Of a stretch of 16,761 bases of DNA, positions 1-8,093 are shown piece by piece; position 1 is the first letter of the stretch; the number at the start of each line of letters is the position of its first letter. A model generated the notes under the pieces. The model ran no database searches, was not told the origin of the DNA, and was given only the letters and a program-made list of their open reading frames with translations. A program made the translations under genes and the position numbers. Location: contig JAHWKQ010000020.1 in NCBI GenBank assembly GCA_019347785.1, positions 1 through 16,761 on the forward strand, in the 5' to 3' direction. This DNA is from Actinomycetota bacterium. Its GTDB lineage: Bacteria; Actinomycetota; Nitriliruptoria; Euzebyales; Egibacteraceae.

Positions 1-933
1 AGCCTCATCGCGGCCGTCGCGGTGTTCAGCCTCGTCACCTCGCCGATCGACCTGGCCCGGCTCATCGACTCGGTCCCTCCCGGCTTGTTGCCGCGAGGGT
101 CCGTCGATCTGATCAGGGAGCCGCTCCGCGACCTCGTCGTGACCGGGAGACAGACCGCGGGCGGGCTGGCGCTGGCCGGTGTGCTGGGTGGCCTGTGGGC
201 GGCGTCGTCGGCCGCCATCACGCTCATGCGGGCCCTGAACCGCATCCACGACGTCGAGGAGACGCGCAACCTGGTCGTGCAGCGGGCTGTCGCGCTGGCG
301 CTCGTCCTGGCGCTGTTCCTCGCGCTGTTCGCCCTGCTCGTGCTGCTCGTCGTCGGCCCGCAACTGCAGGAGGCTCTGTTGTCGGGCGGCGGCACCGCCG
401 GCGGGGGACTGCGGTGGCTGGCAAGCGCCGCCCGCTTCACCGGCGCCGCGGCCGTGCTGGTGCTGCTGTTCGCGTTCGTCTACTGGTGGGCACCCGACCG
501 TCCACGCGTGCGGCCGTTCTGGGCCAGTCCCGGTGCGGTCATCGGGGTCGTCGGCTGGCTCGTGCTGTCGTGGGCCTTCAGCCTGTACGCGCGGAGCTCC
601 TTCTCGGCCCCGTTCGGCGCGCCGGCGGGCGTCATCGTGACGCTGCTGTGGCTGCAGGGGTCCATGCTGGTGCTGCTGCTGGGCGCGGAGGTCAACGTCG
701 AGATGGAGCGGCTGCGGATCCGCCGCCGCTCCTTGGCGGCCGGCGCGGGCTTCACCTCGGGCGCCATGGACCTGCCGCAGCCGGCGCCGGACGCGTCGGG
801 GAGAAGCGCTTCGGTGAGTCCCCGCGGGAGGGACGCGGGGGTTCCGCAGGCCGTCGGGCTGGGCGCCGCCACGGCGGTGTTCGCGGCGGGATGGCGGCTG
901 CTGCGGCGCCGCCGCCGCCCACAGGCGCGGTGA
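1..933 (+). CDS. YihY/BrkB family inner-membrane protein (5' end cut by window)
   Basis: The frame is open from base 1 and ends at TGA 931-933, so 310 residues are visible and the true start lies upstream; the GTG at 22 is an internal codon. The protein has several long hydrophobic segments (roughly residues 55-75, 95-115, 140-160, 177-195 and 210-230 of the visible part) and the pattern of the YihY/BrkB family, including the VTLLWLQGSMLVLLLGAEVN stretch that is typical of the family's last membrane helix. YihY proteins are polytopic inner-membrane proteins of uncertain biochemical role; older names such as 'ribonuclease BN' are mistaken. After the last helix the tail becomes polar and ends in a strongly basic Arg-rich run, with another short hydrophobic stretch just before it. 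The gene converges on the small zinc-finger gene. Family assignment is firm; function is not known. Confidence 0.85.
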   Translation, partial: SLIAAVAVFSLVTSPIDLARLIDSVPPGLLPRGSVDLIREPLRDLVVTGRQTAGGLALAGVLGGLWAASSAAITLMRALNRIHDVEETRNLVVQRAVALALVLALFLALFALLVLLVVGPQLQEALLSGGGTAGGGLRWLASAARFTGAAAVLVLLFAFVYWWAPDRPRVRPFWASPGAVIGVVGWLVLSWAFSLYARSSFSAPFGAPAGVIVTLLWLQGSMLVLLLGAEVNVEMERLRIRRRSLAAGAGFTSGAMDLPQPAPDASGRSASVSPRGRDAGVPQAVGLGAATAVFAAGWRLLRRRRRPQAR

Positions 934-1040
934 TGGGCGCACGCCGGACAGGGGGCAGGGTCAGCGCCCTTGTTCGCGCTGCCTTCGCGGCACCAGCCCC
1001 GGCAATGCGCGCCGTGGCCGCGGATGACGTGACGCCGCGA

Positions 1041-1175
1041 CTAGCGGGTGTCGGCGGGCGGGTACTGGTCGCGCTCGAGCTTCTCCGGGTCCACGCCGTG
1101 GTCGAAGACCAGATGCTGTTTCAACTCGGAGTCGTCGCGGAAGCGCAACTCGCAGCGGGGGCAGTGGCGGACCAT
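1041..1175 (-). CDS. C2H2 zinc-finger microprotein, 44 residues
   Basis: On the - strand an ATG at 1175-1173 opens 44 codons ending at TAG 1043-1041. The start is set by a strong ribosome site, GGAGAGGAGG, five bases upstream. The peptide begins MVRHCPRCELRF and carries a full classical zinc-finger pattern: Cys5-X2-Cys8-X3-Phe12-X5-Leu18-X2-His21-X4-His26, followed by an acidic/basic polar tail ending PPADTR. Ligands and both hydrophobic core residues are present with exactly the eukaryote-like spacing, unlike the X9 spacing of bacterial Ros/MucR proteins. Short actinobacterial proteins with a single such finger are known but uncharacterised. A lone finger could bind DNA weakly, or RNA or protein; no target can be inferred. 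It is divergent from the hydrolase gene and convergent with the YihY gene. Confidence 0.75.
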   Translation of the reverse strand: MVRHCPRCELRFRDDSELKQHLVFDHGVDPEKLERDQYPPADTR

Positions 1176-1323
1176 GTGCACCTCCTCTCCGCGCAGATGC
1201 AGCCGCAGGATTGTCAGCTTACGGGGAGTCCCCGCCGGCAGCCATGACGAGTCGAGAGGTGCGAGGCGTGCCCACCCCCCACCGGGTGGCCCGCCGCGAC
1301 GTCACGCCCGCGCAGGAGCGGGG

Positions 1324-2172
1324 ATGCTGAGCCGGGCTCTGGTGGCGGCCGCGGTCGTGACGGTGGCGGTGGTCCTGCTCGTCGCGCTGGCATGGGCGTT
1401 CCAGCGCAGGCTGATCTATCTGCCGCACGGCCGACCCGGCTCCCCGGCGCGGGCCGGGCTGCCGGGGGCCGACGAGGTGCTCCTGCGGACCGACGACGGG
1501 CTGGGGCTGGGCGGCTGGTTCGTGCCGGCCGACGGGCGCTCCGGGGGCGCCGTCGTCGTGTTCAACGGCAACGCCGGCAACCGCTCCCACCGCGCGCCGC
1601 TGGCGACCGCCCTGGCCGCCGAGGGGCTGTCCGTGCTGTTGTTCGACTACCGGGGCTACGGCGGCAACCCCGGCAGCCCGTCGGAGGAGGGCCTGGCGCG
1701 CGACGCGCGGGCCGCGCGCGACTACCTGGTCGCGCGCCGCGACGTCGACCCCGGCCGTCTCGTGTACTACGGGGAGTCGCTGGGCGCGGCCGTGGCGGTG
1801 TCGCTGGCCGTCGACTCACCACCGGCCGCGCTGGTCCTGCGCTCGCCGTTCACCAGCCTGGCCGACATCGCTCGGGTGCACTATCCGTTCCTGCCGGCCC
1901 GCCGGCTGCTGTGGGACCGGTACGCCGTCGCCGACCGGATCGCGGACGTCCACGTCCCCACTCTCGTGATCGCCGGAGCCCGGGACGGCATCGTCCCCCC
2001 CGGCCAGAGTCGGCGAGTGTGCGAGGCGGCCGCCGGGCCGCGGCGCTTCGTGCTGCTGGGGGCCGACCACAACGACCCGCTGCTGCTGGCGGGCGATCGG
2101 GTGGTGGCCGAGACCATCTCCTTCCTGCGCGGACCCCCCGCCCGGGTGCTCCCGCGGGAGGCCCGGTGGTAG
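1324..2172 (+). CDS. Membrane-anchored alpha/beta hydrolase (S33/BEM46-like)
   Basis: The start is ATG 1324, chosen because AGGAG lies six bases upstream and because the longer upstream open frame runs through the antisense of the zinc-finger gene. The 282-residue product starts with one hydrophobic helix (about residues 5-26) that should anchor it in the membrane. A catalytic alpha/beta-hydrolase domain follows: a FNGNAGN oxyanion-type turn (80-86), the nucleophile elbow GESLG with Ser152, the acid in GARDG (Asp221) and the base in GADHN (His249). This arrangement fits the BEM46/YfhR-like group of serine hydrolases, whose substrates are mostly unknown (esterase or peptidase activity is possible). 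It is 54 bases upstream of mrpA on the same strand, so it may share a transcript with the antiporter genes. Confidence 0.85.
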   Translation: MLSRALVAAAVVTVAVVLLVALAWAFQRRLIYLPHGRPGSPARAGLPGADEVLLRTDDGLGLGGWFVPADGRSGGAVVVFNGNAGNRSHRAPLATALAAEGLSVLLFDYRGYGGNPGSPSEEGLARDARAARDYLVARRDVDPGRLVYYGESLGAAVAVSLAVDSPPAALVLRSPFTSLADIARVHYPFLPARRLLWDRYAVADRIADVHVPTLVIAGARDGIVPPGQSRRVCEAAAGPRRFVLLGADHNDPLLLAGDRVVAETISFLRGPPARVLPREARW

Positions 2173-2226
2173 CCTCGCGCGGCCGGCCGGCGTCCCGAAC
2201 GGCGGGCGACGACTACCGGAGCGCCG

Positions 2227-4530
2227 TTGCTGCTCGCACTGCTGGCTCTTCACGTTGCCGTGGCCCTCGCGGCGCCCACCGTGGCCGGCCGTGCCGGCCG
2301 CTGGGTCTTCGCCTTCTGCGGGCTGGCGCCGGCCGCTGTCGTCGTGTGGGCGTCCGGGCGGGCGGGCGGCATCCTGGCCGGCCGCGCGGTCGAGGAGACG
2401 CTGCGCTGGGTGCCGGCGCTCGACCTGGCGGTGACCCTGCGCGTCGACGGCTTCTCTCTGCTGATGATCGCGCTCGTCTCCGGTGTCGGCGTGCTCATCT
2501 TCGCCTACTCCTGGTCGTACTTCGAGCCGCGCCCGGACCTGGGCAGGTTCGCCGCGGCGCTGACCGGCTTCGCCGGCGCCATGCTCGGCGTGGTCGTCGC
2601 CGACAACCTGTTCGTCCTTTACGTCTTCTGGGAGCTGACCTCGATCACGTCGTACCTGCTCATCGGCTTCGAGGACGACAAGGAGGAGGCCCGCGGGGCG
2701 GCGCTGCAGGCGCTGCTGGTGACCGTTGCGGGCGGCCTGGCGATGCTCGCCGGCTTCGTGCTGATCGGCAGCGCCGCCGGCACCTACTCGCTGTCGCAGG
2801 TGCTGGCCGAGCCGCCGACCGGGACAGCCGTCGGCATCGGACTGCTGCTGGTCCTGCTGGGCGCCTTCACCAAGTCGGCCCAGGTGCCGTTCCACTCGTG
2901 GCTGCCCGGCGCCATGGTCGCGCCCACGCCGGTCAGCGCCTACCTGCACTCGGCGACCATGGTCAAAGCCGGCGTCTACCTCGTGGCGCGCCTCGCGCCT
3001 GCCTTCGGAGCGGTCGTGTTCTGGCGGCCGCTGGTCGTGGGTGTGGGCGTCGCCACCATGCTGGTCGGCGGGTGGCGGGCCCTGCGCCAGTTCGACCTGA
3101 AGCTGCTGCTGGCCTTCGGGACCGTGAGCCAGCTCGGCTTCATGATGGCGCTGCTCGGTGCGGGCACGCCCGAGGCCACGTTCGCCGGCGTGGTCCTGCT
3201 GCTGGCGCACGGCGCCTTCAAGTGCGCCCTGTTCCTGGTCGTGGGCATCGTCGACCACGAGGCGGGCACCCGCGACCTGCGCCGCCTGTCCGGGCTGCGC
3301 CACGCACTGCCGATCACCTTCGCGGTGGCCGTGGTCGCGGGGGCGTCGATGGCCGGGCTGCCGCCCCTGCTGGGCTTCGTCGCCAAGGAGCTCGCCTACG
3401 ACGGTCTCCTGGCCGACGCGCACCAGCTCGGCCTCGCCCCGTTGGCCGGCGCCGTGGCCGGGTCCGTGCTGACTTTCGGCTACACCGCGCGCTTCTTGTG
3501 GGGCGGCTTCGCCAGTCCGGTGGACGTGCGCGCGGGCGCGCCACCCCATGCGCACCGGCCCTCCGCCGCGTTCCTGGCGCCCGCCGTGACCCTGGCGGCG
3601 GTGACGGTCGTCCTCGGCGCGCTGCCGGGCCTGGCCGACGGGCTGTCCGCCGCCGCGGCAACCGCGCTGCAGGAGCACCACGAGCCGCCCCACCTCGCCC
3701 TGTGGCACGGGGTGACGCCGGCGCTGTGGCTGTCGGTGCTGACCGTGGTCGCCGGCGTGGCGCTCTTCGCCACACGCGGGCGCGTGGAGGCGCTGCAGGA
3801 GCGGGTCGGCGGGCTGCCCGGGGCCCAGGAGGCGTACGACCGCGCCGTCGACGGTCTCCAGCGTCTCTCCGAGGGGCTGACCGGGGTCGTGCAGAACGGC
3901 TCGCTGCCCGTCTACCTCGCCGTCATCCTGCTGACGGCCGCGGTCCTGCCCGGTGGCGCGGTGCTCCTCGGCGGCTCGCTTGCCTCCCCGCCGCCGCTTG
4001 CGGAGTCGTGGGCGCAGGTCGTCGTGACGGTCGGCATCCTCGTGGCGTCGGTCGCCACGGTCATGATGCGACGGCGCTTCGCGGCGGTGCTCATGCTGGG
4101 CTCGGTCGGCTACGGGGTGGCGCTGCTGTTCGTCCTCCAGGGCGCCCCCGACCTGGCGCTCACCCAGTTCCTCATCGAGACCCTGTCGGTGATCCTGTTC
4201 GTGCTCGTCCTGCGCCACCTGCCGGACCGGTTCAGCCACCACCGCTGGCGCCTGGGACAGGCCCTGCGATGGGTCGTGGCGGTGGGCGTCGGCGTGTTCA
4301 TGTTCGGCTTCGCGCTCATGGCGGGGACCGCCCGCACCCGCCAGCCCATCTCGCGCTACTTCCTGGAGAACTCCCTGCCCGAGGCCGGCGGCCACAATGT
4401 CGTCAACGTCATCCTCGTCGACTTCCGCGGCCTGGACACGCTCGGCGAGATCACCGTCCTGGTGGTGGCGGCCCTGGGCGTCGCGAGCCTGGTGCGCGCC
4501 AGCCGACGGGGGGAGCCGGCCGGCCCATGA
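2227..4530 (+). CDS. mrpA: Mrp cation/H+ antiporter subunit A
   Basis: The largest subunit of the Mrp secondary antiporter, which exchanges cytoplasmic Na+ (or K+) for protons across the cell membrane. The 767-residue length is close to B. subtilis MrpA. The first ~480 residues form the NuoL/ND5-like proton-channel domain, with the conserved Glu136 in YVFWELTS, Lys216 in GAFTKSAQVPFHSWLPGAM, and His241/Lys247 in YLHSATMVKAGVYL. A DUF4040/MbhD-like domain follows (about 600-665, with QGAPDLALTQFLIET), then an MbhE-like C-terminal part (about 680-760, with FRGLDTLGEI). The start is TTG 2227 with GGAG five bases upstream; no in-frame ATG or GTG lies close by. The stop overlaps the mrpB start as ATGA. 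It lies just downstream of the hydrolase gene, with no clear promoter of its own seen. Confidence 0.95.
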   Translation: MLLALLALHVAVALAAPTVAGRAGRWVFAFCGLAPAAVVVWASGRAGGILAGRAVEETLRWVPALDLAVTLRVDGFSLLMIALVSGVGVLIFAYSWSYFEPRPDLGRFAAALTGFAGAMLGVVVADNLFVLYVFWELTSITSYLLIGFEDDKEEARGAALQALLVTVAGGLAMLAGFVLIGSAAGTYSLSQVLAEPPTGTAVGIGLLLVLLGAFTKSAQVPFHSWLPGAMVAPTPVSAYLHSATMVKAGVYLVARLAPAFGAVVFWRPLVVGVGVATMLVGGWRALRQFDLKLLLAFGTVSQLGFMMALLGAGTPEATFAGVVLLLAHGAFKCALFLVVGIVDHEAGTRDLRRLSGLRHALPITFAVAVVAGASMAGLPPLLGFVAKELAYDGLLADAHQLGLAPLAGAVAGSVLTFGYTARFLWGGFASPVDVRAGAPPHAHRPSAAFLAPAVTLAAVTVVLGALPGLADGLSAAAATALQEHHEPPHLALWHGVTPALWLSVLTVVAGVALFATRGRVEALQERVGGLPGAQEAYDRAVDGLQRLSEGLTGVVQNGSLPVYLAVILLTAAVLPGGAVLLGGSLASPPPLAESWAQVVVTVGILVASVATVMMRRRFAAVLMLGSVGYGVALLFVLQGAPDLALTQFLIETLSVILFVLVLRHLPDRFSHHRWRLGQALRWVVAVGVGVFMFGFALMAGTARTRQPISRYFLENSLPEAGGHNVVNVILVDFRGLDTLGEITVLVVAALGVASLVRASRRGEPAGP

Positions 4531-4949
4531 GCTCCCTCATCCTGGACACCTGCACCCGGGCGGCCTTCCACACCATGTGGGTCTTCAGCCTGTTCATGCT
4601 GTTCAGCGGGCACAACGCCCCGGGCGGCGGCTTCGTCGGCGGGCTCATCGCCGGCGCCGCCCTCGTGCTGCGCTACGCGGGCCACGGCACGGACCACGTC
4701 CGCCGGGTGCTGCCGGTGGCCCCGGAGCTGCTGTTGGGGACGGGCATCGTGTTCGCCGCCGGCACGGGCGCGACGGCGTGGCTGGCCGGCGGGCAGTTCC
4801 TCCAGAGCGGCATCGCGAAGCTGCACCTGGCCGTCCTCGGCGAGGTGAAGCTGCCCTCGGTCCTGGTCTTCGACGTCGGCGTCTACCTCGTCGTCGTGGG
4901 GCTGGTCCTGGCCCTGCTGGAGACGCTCGGCAGGCAGGACCCGCAGTGA
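4527..4949 (+). CDS. mrpB: Mrp antiporter subunit B
   Basis: A 140-residue membrane protein with the MnhB domain, recognised from the conserved FMLFSGHNAPGGGFVGGL segment (about residues 25-44) and four hydrophobic helices. MrpB is a structural subunit of the antiporter membrane complex. The ATG at 4527 overlaps the mrpA stop in an ATGA, so translation is probably coupled. A purine-rich stretch lies about 12 bases upstream. The same frame is open far upstream across mrpA, but that is an out-of-frame shadow. The length matches the usual 140-145 residues of free-standing MrpB. Confidence 0.95.
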   Translation: MSSLILDTCTRAAFHTMWVFSLFMLFSGHNAPGGGFVGGLIAGAALVLRYAGHGTDHVRRVLPVAPELLLGTGIVFAAGTGATAWLAGGQFLQSGIAKLHLAVLGEVKLPSVLVFDVGVYLVVVGLVLALLETLGRQDPQ

Positions 4950-5314
4950 CGCTGGTCCTGCCCGCGGTGGTCGGCGTGCTGTTCGCCAGCGGCACCTACC
5001 TGCTGCTGCAGCGCACGCTGACCCGCATCGTCATCGGCGTCTCCCTGCTCAGCCACGGTGCGAACGTCCTGTTGCTGCTGTCCGGCCTGGGCGCCGGCGA
5101 GCCGCCGATCGTCGAGGGCCACACCACGCCCGTACGGGCGTACACCGATCCCCTGCCGCAGGCGCTGGTGCTGACCGCCATCGTGATCTCGTTCGGGATG
5201 ACCGCCTTCCTGTTGAGCATGGCCTACCGCAGCTGGCGCCTGACGCACAGCGACGAGGTGCGCAACGACCTGGAGGACCGCTACCTGCACGCCCGGGGAG
5301 GCGGACCGGCGTGA
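4946..5314 (+). CDS. mrpC: Mrp antiporter subunit C (NuoK-like)
   Basis: A 122-residue NuoK-family subunit. Three hydrophobic helices are visible, with the typical RIVIGVSLLSHGANVLLL segment in helix 2 and DPLPQALVLTAIVISFGMTA in helix 3. MrpC sits between the A and D subunits in the membrane arm of the complex. The start GTG 4946 forms a GTGA overlap with the mrpB stop. The open frame extends far upstream, but there it overlaps mrpB out of frame and loses all family similarity. The C-terminal tail (SDEVRNDLEDRYLHARGG) is cytoplasmic-type and charged. Confidence 0.95.
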   Translation: MTLVLPAVVGVLFASGTYLLLQRTLTRIVIGVSLLSHGANVLLLLSGLGAGEPPIVEGHTTPVRAYTDPLPQALVLTAIVISFGMTAFLLSMAYRSWRLTHSDEVRNDLEDRYLHARGGGPA

Positions 5315-6837
5315 GCGTGCTGGTACCCCTGCCCGTGGCGGTGTCCCTGCTCGGGGCGGCCGTGTCGCTGGCGCTGCACGGCAGGGTGCGCCTACAGCGC
5401 GCCCTCGGTCTGGCCGTCTGCATCGTGGCGACGGGGACGGCCGTCGCCCTGCTGACCATCGTCCAGCGCGAGGGCGTGGTGGCCACGCAGGCCGGCGGCT
5501 GGCCGGCGCCGTTCGGCATCACCCTGGTCGTGGACGGCTTCGCGGCGATCATGGTCACGATCTCCACGCTCATGCTGCTCGGCTGCCTCGTCTACGCCTT
5601 CGGGCAGCTGGACGCCGAGCGCGAGCGCCTGTACTTCCACCCTGTCTATCTCGTGCTGCAGGCGGGGGTGTGCCTGTCGTTCCTGACCGGTGACCTGTTC
5701 AACCTGTTCGTGGCGTTCGAGGTCATGCTCATCGCCAGCTACGTGCTGCTCGTGCTGGGCGGCAGCCAGGAGCAGGTCGGCTCGGGCATGACCTACGTGG
5801 TCATCAACCTGCTCGCCTCCACGCTGTTCGTCAGTGGCGTGGGCCTGGTGTACGCGGCGACGGGCAGCGTGAACATGGCCGACCTGGTGGGGCGTCTGGC
5901 CGAGCTGCCGCCGAACCTGCGCGGCGGCCTGGGTCTGCTGTTCCTGGTGGTCTTCGGCGTGAAGGCGGCGCTGTTCCCGCTGTTCTTCTGGCTGCCGGAC
6001 TCCTACCCGGCGGCCCCGACCGCGGTCGCGGCCGTGTTCGCCGGCCTGCTCACCAAGGTCGGGGTCTACGCGGTCATGCGCACCCAGACGCTGCTGTTCC
6101 CCGGGGACGGCGGGCCGTCGACGCTCATCCTGGGCGTGGCGGGCGCCACCATGTTCGTGGGCGTGCTCGGGGCCATCGCGCAGAGCGACATCAAGCGCAT
6201 CCTGTCGTTCCACATCATCAGCCAGATCGGCTACATGATCATGGGCCTGGGCCTGTACACGCTGGCGGGGCTGGCCGCGGGCATCTTCTACATCGTCCAC
6301 CACATCGTCGTGAAGACCGCGCTGTTCCTGGTCGCCGGGCTGGTCGAGCGCGCCGAGGGGACCGACGCCCTGGGGCGGCTCGGCGGCTTCGCCCGCAGGG
6401 CGCCGCTGGTGGGGGCTCTGTTCATGCTGCCCGCGCTCAGCCTGGCCGGGCTGCCCCCGCTGTCCGGCTTCGTCGCCAAGCTCGCCCTCGTGCGGGAGGG
6501 GCTGGCGCTGGACCGGGTCGTGATCGTCGGCGTCGGCCTGCTGGTGAGCCTGTTCACGCTGTTCTCAATGACCAAGGTCTGGCAGCGCGTCTTCTGGGGC
6601 ATGGGCCCCTCGCCGGAGGCCGTCCCGCCGGGCGCCCGGCACGGGCAGGCCACGGCGCCGATCGCCGGGGGCAGCCGGGTACGCCCGCCGGCGACCATGC
6701 TGGGCGCGACCGCGGCGCTCGTCGCCCTGAGCCTGGTGATCGCGGCCACGGCCGGGCCGCTGTACACGATCACCGAGCGCGCCGCTGCCGACATGCTCGA
6801 CACCACCGACTACCTGCGCGCGGTGCTGGGTGGATGA
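5311..6837 (+). CDS. mrpD: Mrp antiporter subunit D (NuoM/N-like)
   Basis: A 508-residue proton-channel subunit homologous to complex I NuoM/NuoN and MrpA. Key features are Glu137 in NLFVAFEVMLIASY, Lys218 in FGVKAALFPLFFWLPDSYP, the AAVFAGLLTKVGVYA helix, and the HHIVVKTALFL lysine motif. About 14 membrane helices are expected. With MrpA it forms the proton and cation path. The GTG start at 5311 makes a GTGA overlap with the mrpC stop; GGGGAGGCGG lies 5-13 bases upstream. It ends at TGA 6837. The length is normal for the family. The loop at about 435-455 is Pro/Gly-rich and probably variable. Confidence 0.95.
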   Translation: MSVLVPLPVAVSLLGAAVSLALHGRVRLQRALGLAVCIVATGTAVALLTIVQREGVVATQAGGWPAPFGITLVVDGFAAIMVTISTLMLLGCLVYAFGQLDAERERLYFHPVYLVLQAGVCLSFLTGDLFNLFVAFEVMLIASYVLLVLGGSQEQVGSGMTYVVINLLASTLFVSGVGLVYAATGSVNMADLVGRLAELPPNLRGGLGLLFLVVFGVKAALFPLFFWLPDSYPAAPTAVAAVFAGLLTKVGVYAVMRTQTLLFPGDGGPSTLILGVAGATMFVGVLGAIAQSDIKRILSFHIISQIGYMIMGLGLYTLAGLAAGIFYIVHHIVVKTALFLVAGLVERAEGTDALGRLGGFARRAPLVGALFMLPALSLAGLPPLSGFVAKLALVREGLALDRVVIVGVGLLVSLFTLFSMTKVWQRVFWGMGPSPEAVPPGARHGQATAPIAGGSRVRPPATMLGATAALVALSLVIAATAGPLYTITERAAADMLDTTDYLRAVLGG

Positions 6838-6868
6838 GGAGGGCCGGGATGACCAGGCACACCGGCCG

Positions 6869-7420
6869 GTGACCGGCCGGGGGGCCTTCGTGGCGTGGCT
6901 GGCCCTGGTGTGGGTCGCGCTGTGGGGTGAGGTCACGGCCGGCAACGTCCTGGGCGGGCTGGTCGTCGGGACAGGGGTGCTGGTCGTCTTCCGCGGGGCG
7001 GGCCCCTACCGGCTGCGCACAGTGCGCCCGCTGCAGACGCTTGTCTTCCTCGGCTACTTCCTGTCCGAGCTGGTCCAGTCCAACGTGGTGGTGGCGCGAG
7101 AGGTGGTCAGCCGCCGCAACCGGATCAGGGAGGGGATCATCGAGGTCACCCTGCCGCACACGACCCCGACGATCGCCACCGTCGTCGCCAACGCGATCAC
7201 CCTGACGCCGGGCACGCTCACGCTGGAGGCGGTCGCCGAGAGGCGCTCGGCACGGCTGTACGTGCACGTGCTGCACCTGCACGACGTGGAGTCGGTGCGC
7301 GGCGGCCTGGAGTACCTGCACTACCGCGCCGCCAAGGCCTTCGGCGACGACGCCCTGGTGCGGGCGCTGGACGAGCACCGTCGCATGACCCGGCACGCCG
7401 ACGACGGGAGGGGAGCATGA
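6869..7420 (+). CDS. mrpE: Mrp antiporter subunit E
   Basis: MrpE proteins are small subunits with two N-terminal membrane helices and a cytoplasmic C-terminal domain. Here the helices lie in FVAWLALVWVALWGEV and NVLGGLVVGTGVLVVF, followed by SELVQSNVVVAREV and an ANAITLTPGTLTLE segment typical of the family. The start is uncertain. GTG 6869 (183 residues) is preferred because it forms a GTGA overlap with the stop of a 7-codon mini-ORF at 6849-6872 that carries the only good ribosome site (GAGGAGGG). A GTG at 6830 in the same frame overlaps mrpD and would add 13 polar residues. The gene ends in an ATGA overlap with mrpF. Confidence 0.9.
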   Translation: MTGRGAFVAWLALVWVALWGEVTAGNVLGGLVVGTGVLVVFRGAGPYRLRTVRPLQTLVFLGYFLSELVQSNVVVAREVVSRRNRIREGIIEVTLPHTTPTIATVVANAITLTPGTLTLEAVAERRSARLYVHVLHLHDVESVRGGLEYLHYRAAKAFGDDALVRALDEHRRMTRHADDGRGA

Positions 7421-7677
7421 ACGTCGTCACCACGGTTGCGCTGGGCATCCTGGGCCTGGCCGGGCTGCTGTCCGTGGCGCGCCTGGCCCGCCCCGGCTCG
7501 CTCGCTGACCGGTTGATCGCGCTCGACGTGCTCGTTGTCATCGTCGTCAGCTCGATCGGCGTGTACAGCGTGCGCATCGGCGAGGGGATCTACCTGGAGC
7601 TGCTCGTCGTCGCGGGGCTGCTGGGCTTCGTCGCGACGATCACGGTTGCGCGCTTCATGGAGAGGCGGGGGACGTGA
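7417..7677 (+). CDS. mrpF: Mrp antiporter subunit F
   Basis: An 86-residue protein with three hydrophobic helices. The family signature is visible in RPGSLADRLIALDVL (about residues 26-40), followed by a second helix and a last helix ending FVATITVARFMERRG. MrpF is a small integral subunit needed for assembly and activity of the antiporter. The ATG at 7417 overlaps the mrpE stop as ATGA, with GGGAGGGGAG just upstream as ribosome site. Its own stop overlaps the mrpG start as GTGA. Confidence 0.95.
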   Translation: MNVVTTVALGILGLAGLLSVARLARPGSLADRLIALDVLVVIVVSSIGVYSVRIGEGIYLELLVVAGLLGFVATITVARFMERRGT

Positions 7678-8042
7678 GCGCCGTGGACGTCGTCGCCGCG
7701 GTGGCGCTGCTGGCGGGGGCGTCGTTGGGGCTTCTGGCCTCAGTCGGCCTGCACATCTTCCCGGACGTGTTCGCGCGGATGCACGCGGCGACGAAGCCGG
7801 CCGCGCTCGGCGTCCTGTTCGTCGCCGTCGGGGCGTCCCTGGAGCTGGCCACGCTGACCGACGTGGCCAAGCTGGCGCTGGCCGTCGTCGTCCAGTTCCT
7901 GACAGCGCCCGTCGGGGCGCACATGGTCGGCCGCGCCGCCTACAGCGCGGGGACGGAGCTCAGCGAGCTGACCAGCGTCGACGAGCTCGCCCCGGCCGGC
8001 GTCGTGCCGGTAACGACCCCCGATGAGGACGCTCACGCCTAA
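7674..8042 (+). CDS. mrpG: Mrp antiporter subunit G
   Basis: The last subunit of the operon, 122 residues with three membrane helices. The MnhG/PhaG signature is clear in SVGLHIFPDVFARMHAATKPAALG (about residues 23-46; the PD-x-x-x-RMHAATK core is highly conserved) and QFLTAPVGAHMVGRAAY. A hydrophilic tail of about 30 residues follows. The GTG start overlaps the mrpF stop as GTGA, and GAGGCGGGG lies upstream. With this gene the set A to G is complete, so a functional complex is expected. Confidence 0.95.
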   Translation: MSAVDVVAAVALLAGASLGLLASVGLHIFPDVFARMHAATKPAALGVLFVAVGASLELATLTDVAKLALAVVVQFLTAPVGAHMVGRAAYSAGTELSELTSVDELAPAGVVPVTTPDEDAHA

Positions 8043-8093
8043 TCGGGTGGCCGTCGGGCACACTGGCCCGGCGTCGAGCGGAAGGGTCCCCAG

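Noticed and set aside
962..981. CAGCGC/GCGCTG hairpin between the YihY gene and the zinc-finger gene as a terminator
   Set aside because: Only 6 bp with an 8-base loop and no T tract; such stems are frequent by chance in this base composition.
1268..1323. GTG at 1268 as start of the hydrolase
   Set aside because: It is out of frame with the hydrolase; ATG 1324 has a good ribosome site and starts the membrane helix.
1816..4395. 859-residue open frame antisense to mrpA
   Set aside because: It is rich in Gln, His, Asp and Arg, as expected when Leu (CTG) and Val (GTC) codons are read on the opposite strand. It has no recognisable domain, while the + strand frame is a clear MrpA.
1392..4949. 1185-residue + strand open frame running across the hydrolase and mrpA
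   Set aside because: Only its last 140 residues (mrpB) resemble a protein family; the rest is Arg/Gly/Pro-rich out-of-frame reading in GC-rich DNA.
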